In this document: piece after piece, positions 51,441-59,660 of the stretch
Position numbering within the stretch: position 1 is the stretch's first letter
Layout: the number at the start of each line of letters is the position of its first letter
Assembly (NCBI GenBank): GCA_905233445.1
Contig: CAJOEP010000010.1
Span: forward strand, 32,287-96,286
Direction: 5' to 3'
Source of the DNA: an uncultured Bacteroidales bacterium
GTDB taxonomy: Bacteria; Bacteroidota; Bacteroidia; Bacteroidales; F082
Length of the DNA: 64,000 nucleotides
The notes under the pieces: generated by a model
The model's database searches: none
The model's input: only the letters and a program-made list of their open reading frames with translations
What the model was told of the DNA's origin: nothing
Made by a program: the position numbers and the translations under genes

Positions 51441-52864
51441 TTCTTCTTTTTTCTGTATTCTTCAATCAAGTCCATGATAGCCGGATTGCTTGTGAGGTTC
51501 TCAGCGTCGAAATTGAGGAACTCGATATGCCCGTCGTAGTTGGCATTCAGAGCCATATCCAAAGTCAGCAGTCCAGATTCGTTTTTCTCAAGCGCAAAAT
51601 AGATGAATGCCTTGCGATAGAGTAGGGCGGCGTTATTCGGAAGCAGGAGCAGACCTCTCTCCAGAATCTCCAAAGCTTTGTCGGGGTCGTCTTTCAGCAC
51701 ATGGCATTCCATAATCGAGATGTAAACATTCTCGTCGTATGGGTTCAGCTCCAGAATCTCGTTGGCGTATTTCAGTGCGTTGTCGTATTCCTCGAGTTTA
51801 TTGTATTCTTCAACGAGAACGTACATGTAATCAGTGTTGTATGGCGACAGCGTGTGGGCGTGTTTCAGGAATTTTATCGCCGATTTCGAGTTGCCTTCGT
51901 CGCTCAGAACGAAGCCTATTCCGGCGTAAGCCTCCGGAACCTTGTCGTCCATGTCGATGGCTTCCTGATAAATCTTCAGCGCTTCGGCATGCTCACCGGT
52001 TTTTGCATAAGCCTCGCCGTAAAGGCATAAAAGCAGTGCCGACAAAGCGTTGTAACGCTTTGCTTCCTCAACAATTTCTATAGTTTCCTTGAATCTGTCA
52101 AGCTCGTTTAATGCTGTCGCGATATCGACATATCCTTTTTTATAATGAGGGTCGATGGCCACCGCATATTCAAACTGTTCGATGGCGTTTTCAAGCTGTC
52201 CCATCCTGACGAAACAGTTGCCGAGAGCCATCCAAGCCGCCTTGCTGTACGGGTTTTTGTCGATTTCACTGCGGAAAAACTCCACTGCTTCATCCATTTT
52301 CTGAAGATAAGAATAGCAGTTTCTCATCTCAAAATATTGATTGTCAATATCTTCGGCTCCACGGATACCCATTTTGTAAAACTTAAGGGCGTTCTCCATA
52401 TCAGCCAGATTCTCATATTCGGCAGCGATGAAGTTGTAAATGTCCTCGCAATCCTTGTAGTCGAACTCTTTCGCGGCTTTCATGTAAGCTTTGATGGCTT
52501 TCTGATGCTCGCCCAAATCGGAATAGCAGGCCGCTAATGTGAGAAGATAATCGGCGTCGCTGCGGTCCACGTCGGCATTTTTCAACGTGGAAAGAGCTTC
52601 TTGTGCATGCGAATTTGCCAATAGCTGTTTGGCTTTTATGATGTTTATTATCGGGTTGTCTGGATGATATTTCACAGCGAAGTCGGCAGCCATATTGGCT
52701 TTTTTGATGTTGTTTTGGCGCAGATAATGCTCCAGAATGACGTTCAACTCATCGGCGTCGAAATAGCACGACTGATGCTGCTTGACCATGTTTTCAAAAC
52801 GGTCAACCAGATCCTTCACATCCATGTCGTCGTCCAAAAAATTGTCGTCGTCAAACATCTTCAA
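51437..52864 (-). CDS. Large TPR-repeat protein
   Basis: 475 residues with about ten tetratricopeptide motifs (for example AWMALGNCFVRMGQLENAIEQF and AYAGIGFVLSDEGNSKSAIKF), preceded by an acidic N-terminus (FDDDNFLDDDMDVKDLVDRF). No signal peptide, so cytoplasmic; a protein-interaction scaffold. There is no clear partner. First gene of the leftward run Sm_multidrug-aroE-tex. A second ATG lies two codons after the first. Confidence 0.88.
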   Translation of the reverse strand: MKMFDDDNFLDDDMDVKDLVDRFENMVKQHQSCYFDADELNVILEHYLRQNNIKKANMAADFAVKYHPDNPIINIIKAKQLLANSHAQEALSTLKNADVDRSDADYLLTLAACYSDLGEHQKAIKAYMKAAKEFDYKDCEDIYNFIAAEYENLADMENALKFYKMGIRGAEDIDNQYFEMRNCYSYLQKMDEAVEFFRSEIDKNPYSKAAWMALGNCFVRMGQLENAIEQFEYAVAIDPHYKKGYVDIATALNELDRFKETIEIVEEAKRYNALSALLLCLYGEAYAKTGEHAEALKIYQEAIDMDDKVPEAYAGIGFVLSDEGNSKSAIKFLKHAHTLSPYNTDYMYVLVEEYNKLEEYDNALKYANEILELNPYDENVYISIMECHVLKDDPDKALEILERGLLLLPNNAALLYRKAFIYFALEKNESGLLTLDMALNANYDGHIEFLNFDAENLTSNPAIMDLIEEYRKKKK

Positions 52865-52872
52865 ATTTTTTG

Positions 52873-52880
52873 CAAAAATA
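52873..52880 (-). promoter_or_regulatory. -7 promoter element for the TPR-aroE-tex run
   Basis: CAAAAATA on plus reads TATTTTTG on minus, 8 bases before the ATG at 52864. Confidence 0.6.
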
Positions 52881-52887
52881 CAAAAAA

Positions 52888-52916
52888 GACCTTAGACGTT
52901 AGACGTTAGACCTTAG
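52888..52916 (+). repeat. Short heptamer array (TTAGACG)
   Basis: Three and a half units of TTAGACG/TTAGACC, the same unit that occurs in the array at 47101, placed in the divergent promoter region between the TPR gene and glmM. Confidence 0.65.
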
Positions 52917-52971
52917 TTTTTTTCGATTGATATATTGATTAATTTTTATATCCATTTTTAATACCCTTTTC

Positions 52972-53007
52972 GAAATGCTCACAGTACCCTGTGGTAGGTC
53001 GCATTTC
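52972..53007. other. Imperfect inverted repeat upstream of glmM
   Basis: GAAATGC (52972-52978) with GCATTTC (53001-53007) and CACAG (52980-52984) with CTGTG (52989-52993) nest around TACC, with T opposite GTAGGTC as bulge. It lies before the glmM promoter, so it may be an operator rather than an mRNA structure. Confidence 0.4.
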
Positions 53008-53039
53008 TGCAAATGGCATTAAAAATATCATTAAAAATG

Positions 53040-53070
53040 TTGCAATTTTCAAATAAATATCATAATTTTG
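53040..53070 (+). promoter_or_regulatory. Promoter of glmM
   Basis: TTG at 53040-53042 and TAATTTTG at 53063-53070, 20 bases apart, 17 bases before the ATG at 53088. Confidence 0.7.
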
Positions 53071-53087
53071 CAAAAATTTTTTGAATT

Positions 53088-54464
53088 ATGCCATTGATTA
53101 AATCAATTTCCGGATTTCGCGGCACCATTGGAGGCCGACCGGACGACGGACTTACTCCGATAGATATTGTAAAGTTGACTTCAGCTTTTATTTGTTTGAT
53201 CAGACGCGGCGGCGTGCAGCGCCCTCGTATCGTTGTGGGGCGCGACGGACGACTCTCAGGAACCATGGTAAACCAGCTGGTTTGCGGTAACCTTCAGGCA
53301 ATGGGAGCCGATGTTATTGACATCGGACTGAGCACAACACCGACAACCGAAATCGCTGTCACCGAGCTGAAAGCCGACGGTGGCGTGATTCTTACAGCAT
53401 CTCACAACCCGAAAGAGTGGAACGCATTGAAACTCCTCGACAATAAAGGTGAATTCATCGATGCTGCCGACGGCAAATGGCTGCTCGAGAAAGCCGCAAA
53501 AGACGAATACGAGTTCTCTCCAATCGACGAAATCGGTACATATACCTTGGCAGAAGGCTGGATTGAACGCCACGCCGACATGGTTTGCAAATTGCCTCTC
53601 GTGAAAAAAGAACTTATTGAAAAAGCTAATCTGAAAGTTGTCGTTGACGGTATCAATTCAACTGGCGGTATGGCTATTCCTATGTTACTCAAGAAGTTGG
53701 GTGTAAAGAACATCATCGAACTCAACTGCGAAGTGACTGGAAAATTCGCCCATAACCCTGAGCCGTTGGCTGTCAATCTTGTTGAAACCTGTGCGAAGGT
53801 TAAGGAATGCGGCGCCGACCTCGGCATAGTCGTTGACCCTGATGTTGACCGTCTTGCATTCATCAACGAAAAAGGTGAGATGTACGGTGAGGAATACACC
53901 CTCGTGACCGTCGCTTCATACATTCTTGAGCATAAGAAAGGCAACACTGTTTCAAACCTCTCTTCAACACGTGCTTTGCGCGATGTCACCAATGCAGCTG
54001 GCGGCACATATTCAGCAGCGGCAGTGGGTGAGGTGAATGTTGTTGCAAAGATGAAGGAAGTAGGCGCTGTGATAGGCGGCGAAGGCAACGGCGGCGTGAT
54101 CTATCCTGAGATTCACTATGGCCGTGACGCTCTCGTCGGTGTGGGTCTATTCCTGACATATCTTGTTGAGAATCATTGCACTGTGTCGGAACTTAAGAAG
54201 AAATTCCCTCTGTATTATATGTCAAAGAACAAGATTCAGCTAACGCCTCAGACCGACGTTGACGGAATCTTGGCAAAACTCGCTGACAAGTTCAAAAACG
54301 AACAGGTAACAACCATCGACGGTGTAAAAATCGACTTTGCTGACGGATGGGTGCATCTCCGTAAGTCGAATACCGAGCCTATCATCCGCGTTTATTCTGA
54401 AGGCAAGAGCGAAGCTGAAGCCGACAAACTGGCACAGATGATGCTTGATGAAGCGAAAAAATGA
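53088..54464 (+). CDS. glmM: Phosphoglucosamine mutase GlmM
   Basis: 458 residues, alpha-D-phosphohexomutase fold. It converts glucosamine-6-phosphate to glucosamine-1-phosphate for peptidoglycan and LPS. Motifs in order: SISGFRGTIGG, phosphoserine loop LTASHNPKEWNALK, metal loop DPDVDRLAFI, sugar loop GGEGNGGVIYPE, and phosphate loop RKSNTEPIIRVYSE. GlmM-like rather than ManB-like because of the SGFRGT start and GEGNGG loop. A second hexosephosphate mutase lies at 56741. Followed 6 bases later by a small RHH-like gene. Confidence 0.93.
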   Translation: MPLIKSISGFRGTIGGRPDDGLTPIDIVKLTSAFICLIRRGGVQRPRIVVGRDGRLSGTMVNQLVCGNLQAMGADVIDIGLSTTPTTEIAVTELKADGGVILTASHNPKEWNALKLLDNKGEFIDAADGKWLLEKAAKDEYEFSPIDEIGTYTLAEGWIERHADMVCKLPLVKKELIEKANLKVVVDGINSTGGMAIPMLLKKLGVKNIIELNCEVTGKFAHNPEPLAVNLVETCAKVKECGADLGIVVDPDVDRLAFINEKGEMYGEEYTLVTVASYILEHKKGNTVSNLSSTRALRDVTNAAGGTYSAAAVGEVNVVAKMKEVGAVIGGEGNGGVIYPEIHYGRDALVGVGLFLTYLVENHCTVSELKKKFPLYYMSKNKIQLTPQTDVDGILAKLADKFKNEQVTTIDGVKIDFADGWVHLRKSNTEPIIRVYSEGKSEAEADKLAQMMLDEAKK

Positions 54465-54470
54465 TGTAAT

Positions 54471-54698
54471 ATGAAGAAACACCATCACAGAAGTTACAAG
54501 TACCATGCGATAACGTTCAAATTGTCGCAGGGACAGTATAAATCGCTCAAAAATTACTGCAAGGCGCGTAAAACCACGCCCATCAAGCTGATTAAGAAAA
54601 ACATCGAACGATTTATTTCACACTATGAATATGGTGTGCCACCTGAATTGTATCTCTGTGAGAATCAATTGGACTTGTTTGAAAACATTATCGATTAA
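54471..54698 (+). CDS. Small basic protein, possibly ribbon-helix-helix
   Basis: 75 residues, very basic start (KKHHHRSYKYH), then HAITFKLSQGQYKSLKNYCK followed by TPIKLIKKNIERFISHY: a strand and two helices, like an Arc/MetJ-type DNA-binding fold. The C-terminus is acidic. I do not recognise a named family. It begins 6 bases after glmM and must be cotranscribed; its stop overlaps recR's end by 11 bases on the other strand. Function unknown. Confidence 0.68.
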   Translation: MKKHHHRSYKYHAITFKLSQGQYKSLKNYCKARKTTPIKLIKKNIERFISHYEYGVPPELYLCENQLDLFENIID

Positions 54699-55296
54699 AC
54701 GGCATTCTGTTCGCTATTGAGCGGCCTAATGTCACTTCATCAGCAAACTCCAAGGCATCGCCTACGGCGATGCCTTTTGCTATTGCCGTAATCTTTCCTT
54801 CAAAATGTCCTAACTTCTTGAAAATGTAATAGTTAGTGGTGTCACCTTCAATGGTCGCAGGTAACGCCAAAATAATCTCTCTCAGATTCTCATTTATGCT
54901 TCTATTCACCAACTCGTTGATTCTTAAATCATTGGGAGAGATGCCGTTGATAGGGTCAATGACACCGCCGAGAACATGATACAAGCCATTGAACGAACCG
55001 GTCCTCTCAATAGCCATAACATCGCGCATGTCAGCTACAACACATAATAACTCATTGTCTCTCTTGATGTTAGAGCATATAGAACAATACTCATTATCGC
55101 TTATGTTATAACATTTTTTGCATAAAACGATATTGTTTCGCATATTGAGCAGTGATTGCGAAAGCGATTCTGTCGCCACTCTTTCCTCGTTTAGCAGATG
55201 CAACGCAAGCCTCAAGGCTGTTTTGCGTCCAACTCCAGGCAACTTGGCTAACTCATCGACGGCTTTTTCAAGCAATATTGAAGAAAACTCAGCCAT
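54688..55296 (-). CDS. recR: Recombination protein RecR
   Basis: 202 residues, the expected length. RecR acts with RecF and RecO in loading RecA at gaps. Motifs: N-terminal helix-hairpin-helix AKLPGVGRKTALRLALHLL, C4 zinc finger C-x2-C (LCKKC, then EYCSIC), and Toprim domain LCVVADMRDVMAIERTGSFNGLYHVLGGVIDP. It is last in the leftward run from dapF, one base after the TPR lipoprotein stop. Confidence 0.96.
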   Translation of the reverse strand: MAEFSSILLEKAVDELAKLPGVGRKTALRLALHLLNEERVATESLSQSLLNMRNNIVLCKKCYNISDNEYCSICSNIKRDNELLCVVADMRDVMAIERTGSFNGLYHVLGGVIDPINGISPNDLRINELVNRSINENLREIILALPATIEGDTTNYYIFKKLGHFEGKITAIAKGIAVGDALEFADEVTLGRSIANRMPFNR

Positions 55297-55297
55297 T

Positions 55298-55717
55298 TTA
55301 TTCGTAATAATGACAGAATTTCACATAGTCTTCCATATTCTGACGGCCATATTTCTCAGCCAATTTGAAATAATAACATGCCATCGAGTAATCGTTTTGC
55401 CTCCTGTAATACAAACCTATGTTGAAATAAGGGTCGGCGTAATCCTCCTTCAACTCAATTGCCTTATGCCAGTCGCTGAGAGCCTTGTCTTTCTGAAAAA
55501 TACCCATATAGCAGCATCCGCGGTAATAATAGGCTTCATGGTTGTTTTCATCGTATTTGATGGCTTTGTCAAAACATTCAATTGCTTCCTCGTCTTGCGA
55601 TGTGTACATGTAATCAATGCCTTTGAGCATGTTTATCCTTGATTTTTCAGGATTTGGGCCGCAGCTGACCAATAAAAACAATGCAATCAAACTTGCAAAA
55701 AATAAACACTTTCTCAT
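55298..55717 (-). CDS. Small TPR lipoprotein
   Basis: 139 residues. The start ATG 55715-55717 gives MRKCLFFASLIALFLLVSC, a lipoprotein signal with Cys19. Residues 30-139 contain three TPR motifs (INMLKGIDYMYTSQDEEAIECFDKAIKYDENNHEAYYYRGCCYM and others). The upstream in-frame reading to 55840 is encoded by a dispersed repeat (HFDWSEAKWRN) and is not gene sequence. It is one base from recR. Confidence 0.8.
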   Translation of the reverse strand: MRKCLFFASLIALFLLVSCGPNPEKSRINMLKGIDYMYTSQDEEAIECFDKAIKYDENNHEAYYYRGCCYMGIFQKDKALSDWHKAIELKEDYADPYFNIGLYYRRQNDYSMACYYFKLAEKYGRQNMEDYVKFCHYYE

Positions 55718-55754
55718 ATTTTTAATTTTTAATTTCTTTATTATAAGATTTCTC

Positions 55755-55780
55755 CATTTCGCTTCGCTCCAGTCGAAATG
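55755..55780. repeat. REP-like palindromic element
   Basis: CATTTCG (55755-55761) pairs with CGAAATG (55774-55780) over a 12-base loop CTTCGCTCCAGT. The element resembles a dispersed palindrome that in Bacteroidetes often reads, when translated, HFDWSEAKWRN. It lies between the DUF2279 gene and the TPR lipoprotein. Confidence 0.6.
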
Positions 55781-55790
55781 ACGGAGTAGC

Positions 55791-56699
55791 TTAGAAAAAC
55801 ATCCAGTGCCAAATCCATTCTCCACCAGTATTATATTCAATGGCAGGGAATGGTAATTTGAAAATATTCAACACTTTAAACGTGTATTTTAAAAATTTAT
55901 TGTTTGTTGGAATTCTTGTAAAATCGATATCTAATGAACAATAGAATTGTTGCTTGCGCTCGTATTGCGGAATGGGTTTGCCGTTATATTCCAACACGTT
56001 TTCGAAAGCGCCAGTCATGCCGGTAGCGCCACATCCAAGAGCTATGTTGAGCCATGCCGGAAATTTGCTTTCCTTCTTGAGCAACAGTGACTTGATATTC
56101 AATGAAGCCCAAATGGTGATTCCGTTGTAGTCTTTAATGGTCTGCTGTATGAAGTTTTCACCAAGCAAATCGGGTCGATATTTTGAGAATTCAGTGGTAT
56201 GGAATGAATATTTTACCAATATTCGTTGTTCGTGCCATAATAACTGCTGTCCGATAAATAATCCTGTTCCCAAAGTGTTTGCGGCGATGTCGCCCCACGA
56301 AAAGCCCCAGCCTTTTGAGAATCCGTCAAAAACCTCGACAGTGGAGAGGAAGATAAATCCCAATGTGCCTCCATAAAAAATAGAGCGTTTTTCATCCAAT
56401 CCAGCCCCTCTAAGTAATTGATAGCCATAGTTTCCGACAATATATGCCGTTGCAAGATGTCCGCCTTTGTCCATGAGCATCCATTCCCCGTTGTCATTAT
56501 AGAAATGAAAACTCGACTGAGGATAATCGGCATACCATGCGAAATAAAGCCCTGTCATTGAGGCGGCATACAATGCCGCCTCGGTACCGAGAACTATTCT
56601 CACATTTCTCTTTACCTTGCTTTTATCTCTCAAAGTGTCCTGCGCCGAGGCTGTCAACACACAGAGAATCAATAATATAGATAAAAACGCTTTCTTCAT
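55791..56699 (-). CDS. DUF2279-family protein (YfiM-like)
   Basis: 302 residues. Signal peptide ends TASAQ. Contains MDKGGHLATAYIVGNYGYQLLRGAGLDEKRSIFYGGTLGFIFLSTVEVFDGFSKGWGFSWGD, the conserved DUF2279 block with His and several aromatic residues, and IAANTLGTGLFIGQQL following. The C-terminal 100 residues form beta strands. It is envelope-associated with unknown function. Gap to manB is 41 bases. Confidence 0.83.
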   Translation of the reverse strand: MKKAFLSILLILCVLTASAQDTLRDKSKVKRNVRIVLGTEAALYAASMTGLYFAWYADYPQSSFHFYNDNGEWMLMDKGGHLATAYIVGNYGYQLLRGAGLDEKRSIFYGGTLGFIFLSTVEVFDGFSKGWGFSWGDIAANTLGTGLFIGQQLLWHEQRILVKYSFHTTEFSKYRPDLLGENFIQQTIKDYNGITIWASLNIKSLLLKKESKFPAWLNIALGCGATGMTGAFENVLEYNGKPIPQYERKQQFYCSLDIDFTRIPTNNKFLKYTFKVLNIFKLPFPAIEYNTGGEWIWHWMFF

Positions 56700-56740
56700 G
56701 AAATCTGTTCCATCCAGTACGGATAAAGCATGCCATATCC

Positions 56741-58090
56741 CTATTGGAATTTGCGAACAATCCTCGTTACTGTATCAATAATCTCCTTCAACTTTGTTTC
56801 CGACTTCGCCTCACATAAAAACCTCAGGTAAGGTTCTGTATTTGAAGGTCTGATGTTTAGCCACCAATCATGATAATCAAGACGATAGCCGTCGAAATCG
56901 AGGAAACGCTCTGGTTTTTCAATAGCCATGAAATGGTCGCGAACCGCATCCATGGCTTCTTTTTTCTTCTCTATGGTGAAGTTTATCTCACCAGAGTTGT
57001 GATATCCTGATATCTCATTGATAATCTGCGACATGCATTGTCTTTTGGCTTTGAACTGGGATAACAATCTCAACACCAGCAACGCCGCCATGATTCCTGA
57101 GTCGGAGTAATAAAAGTCGCGGAAGTAATAGTGTCCGGCGAGTTCCCCGCCGAAGCATCCGTCAAGTTCGCGGAGTTTTAATGCCGCATAGGCTCGACCG
57201 ACACGCCATGTTTCAACCTTTGCGCCGTAAAGCTTTCCGAGGTATTCCTGAATGGCTCTTGACGATCTGATATCTTGAAGCACAATGCCTTTCTGTTTCT
57301 TTTCGCCTATAAAATAGTTGCCCAGGAAGGCAATTATCAAATCCGGAGAGATAAACTGGCCTTTCTCATCTATAAATGTTATGCGGTCGGCATCGCCGTC
57401 AAACAACAAACCGATGTCGCATTTGTGTTTCAACACCAGTTCTTTAATCTGTTCCTGATTTTCCGCTTCGAGCGGGTTGGGCTCATGGCCTGGAAAATGT
57501 CCGTCAAGGGTGTCATTAATATAATAAGGTGTGTCGCCAAGCAATTTCTTGATGAAAATGTTGGATGCTCCGTTGCTGCAATCGACGGCGACATTCAAGT
57601 TGCTGATGTCTCCGAGGAATTGTTTCTGAAAATCAATGTATTGTGAATAAACGTTGATTTCTTTTGTAACACCTCTCTGCGTCGCGACAACAGGTTTTGT
57701 GTCTGATTCGACGAGTTTTTCCAACTTGTTCAATCCTGTGTCGTAGCCGACTGGCTTTGCGTCTTTCGCACTGATTTTGAATCCGTTATGATGCGACGGG
57801 TTGTGCGATGCTGTAATCATCACCGAGGCGTCATAACCGTATTTTGCTGTGGTCCAATAGATTAGGGGAGTTGTGGATAGTCCCACGCTGTCAACGTTGA
57901 CTCCTCTGTCGTTCAAACCCTTTGTAAGTTGCGTGAATGCCGTGTCTGATGATAATCTCATGTCACGTCCGACTAAATATGTCTTTGCCGGCAATACATC
58001 TGGTAAGAAATACCCGATTCTGTATGCGATTTCTTCGTTGAGGTCTGTGCCCCAAACGCCTCTGATGTCGTATGCTTTAAATGCTTTCAT
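56741..58090 (-). CDS. manB: Phosphomannomutase/phosphoglucomutase
   Basis: 449 residues, alpha-D-phosphohexomutase. Motifs: KAYDIRGVWGTDLNEE, phosphoserine TASHNPSHHNGFK, DGDADRITFID metal loop, sugar loop GGELAGHYYFRDFYYSDSG, phosphate loop RPSNTEPYLRFL. The GGELAGHYYF sequence is typical of PMM/PGM (AlgC/ManB-like), distinct from GlmM. It supplies mannose-1-phosphate or glucose-1-phosphate for surface polysaccharides. Its start overlaps the mltG stop by four bases. Confidence 0.93.
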   Translation of the reverse strand: MKAFKAYDIRGVWGTDLNEEIAYRIGYFLPDVLPAKTYLVGRDMRLSSDTAFTQLTKGLNDRGVNVDSVGLSTTPLIYWTTAKYGYDASVMITASHNPSHHNGFKISAKDAKPVGYDTGLNKLEKLVESDTKPVVATQRGVTKEINVYSQYIDFQKQFLGDISNLNVAVDCSNGASNIFIKKLLGDTPYYINDTLDGHFPGHEPNPLEAENQEQIKELVLKHKCDIGLLFDGDADRITFIDEKGQFISPDLIIAFLGNYFIGEKKQKGIVLQDIRSSRAIQEYLGKLYGAKVETWRVGRAYAALKLRELDGCFGGELAGHYYFRDFYYSDSGIMAALLVLRLLSQFKAKRQCMSQIINEISGYHNSGEINFTIEKKKEAMDAVRDHFMAIEKPERFLDFDGYRLDYHDWWLNIRPSNTEPYLRFLCEAKSETKLKEIIDTVTRIVRKFQ

Positions 58091-59142
58091 CTGTATATCT
58101 TATTTTTGTTTAATGCTCTTCTATAAAGTTCCGCGTTGCGGTTGTGTTCATTGATGTTTCTTGCAAACACGTGGTATCCCGAAAGGTCGTCTTTTGCGCA
58201 AAAATAGAAGAAATTGTGTTGCTCGGCGTTCAAGACAGCATCGATGGCTGCAATCGACGAAATGCATATCGGCCCGGGTGGCAAACCTGTGCGTTTGTAA
58301 GTGTTATAAGGCGAATCAATGTCTTTGTGAACATCAAGAACACGTCTGATGCTGTAGTCTCCCAAGGCGAATACAAGCGTCGGGTCGGCTTGCAATGGCC
58401 AGTGTTTTTTGAGTCGGTTGATGTAAACCCCTGCAATCCTTGGCATTTCCGAGACTTTGGTGGTTTCTTTGTCAACAATCGATGCTAAAATGCTCACTTC
58501 CCTTGGAGTCATTTTCAAACCGTTGGCTTTTTGCTTCCGCGAGTCGTTCCAAAAACGATTGTATTCGACAAGCATTTTTTCCACGAAATCCTCGGCGTCA
58601 GTATTCCAATAAAATTCGTAAGTGTTTGGTATAAAAGTAGTTGCGTCAACATTAGCGTTTTTGTTAATCTCGTTGATTATTGATAACGAGTCGGCTTCAA
58701 TCTGTTCGGCGATGCGACCCGCCAGCTGCTCAACAGTCCTGATATTGTTGAAGACGACTTTCACAGGAGTCTGGTGTCCCATTCGTAACATGTTGATTAA
58801 CTGTTGGTTAGTCATCCCGTTGGATAAAACATACCTTCCGGGGTGAATGTTCTCGTTGTATTTTGTCTTTTGTGCCAACCAGTCAAAAGCATGTTCGCTT
58901 TTAAGAACGTTCAAAGATGCTATTTCTTTTTTAACATATTGATAATCAGCATTTGATGGAATGTATAGAGAAACGTTTTGTCCATCGGCTGTTTCAATAA
59001 TCGGTTTTGAGATGTAAAGATAGTCACGTGTGAAAAACGCAATGACGGCGCATATAATCACGAAGAAAATAATGACGGTCCAGCGTCTTCTGATTCTGTC
59101 TTTCTTTCTTCTGTCGTTATATGATGATCTATAGCCGCTCAT
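58087..59142 (-). CDS. mltG: Endolytic transglycosylase MltG
   Basis: 351 residues. A short basic tail and membrane helix (WTVIIFFVIICAVIAFF, about 22-38) are followed by the YceG/MltG domain with LysM-like part. The catalytic Glu sits in SILASIVDKETTKVSEMPRIAGVYINRL, and the ADPTLVFALG and NTYKRTGLPPGPI motifs are typical. It cleaves nascent peptidoglycan strands at the membrane. It overlaps GNAT and manB by four bases each, so all are coupled. Confidence 0.95.
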   Translation of the reverse strand: MSGYRSSYNDRRKKDRIRRRWTVIIFFVIICAVIAFFTRDYLYISKPIIETADGQNVSLYIPSNADYQYVKKEIASLNVLKSEHAFDWLAQKTKYNENIHPGRYVLSNGMTNQQLINMLRMGHQTPVKVVFNNIRTVEQLAGRIAEQIEADSLSIINEINKNANVDATTFIPNTYEFYWNTDAEDFVEKMLVEYNRFWNDSRKQKANGLKMTPREVSILASIVDKETTKVSEMPRIAGVYINRLKKHWPLQADPTLVFALGDYSIRRVLDVHKDIDSPYNTYKRTGLPPGPICISSIAAIDAVLNAEQHNFFYFCAKDDLSGYHVFARNINEHNRNAELYRRALNKNKIYR

Positions 59143-59660
59143 TTTCTGTTAATGTATTGATATTCAATTTGGTCAACGAAACCTTTTGGTGTTTTATACC
59201 ATTGTTTTTTAACTCCGCATCTTTCAAATCCCAGATTTTCGAATAATAATATGCTTGTAAGGTTTGTTGCCAATACCAAAGAGTATATCTGATTCAATAT
59301 CAGAGTGTTAAAGCAATAATCAATCAGCATGGCGATTGCGTTTTTCGCATAGCCTTTGCCTCGATGGTTTTTGTCGATGAGAATCCCGATGCCTGCTCTG
59401 GAATTGAATTCGTCGTAGTCGTAGATGTCGATGCATCCGACGGCGTCGCCGTTTGTAGTGTCTTCAATAATCAGTCTTAATTGTTTTTCTGACACTAAGT
59501 CGTTGTTGTTCAATAAAAAGCATTCTATTTGTCGCAGTGAAAACGGCACGCGTGTCTCGCTGTCACGCCAGATTTCCATGTCGTTTTCCCAGCGATAAAT
59601 CATGTCGGCGTCGTTAGGCTCCGCGACACGCAAGGACACTATGTCGTTTTTTAGGAACAT
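59139..59660 (-). CDS. GNAT-family acetyltransferase (RimJ/RimL-like)
   Basis: 173 residues from ATG 59658-59660, whose A is the last base of dapF's stop (TAATG). The GNAT fold shows IVSLRVAEPNDADMIYRWEND at the N-terminus, the acetyl-CoA loop IGILIDKNHRGKGYAKNAI with the Q/RxxGxG/A motif, and VLATNLTSILLFENLGFERCGV. It probably acetylates an amino group of a protein or small molecule; substrate unknown. Confidence 0.87.
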   Translation of the reverse strand: MFLKNDIVSLRVAEPNDADMIYRWENDMEIWRDSETRVPFSLRQIECFLLNNNDLVSEKQLRLIIEDTTNGDAVGCIDIYDYDEFNSRAGIGILIDKNHRGKGYAKNAIAMLIDYCFNTLILNQIYSLVLATNLTSILLFENLGFERCGVKKQWYKTPKGFVDQIEYQYINRK

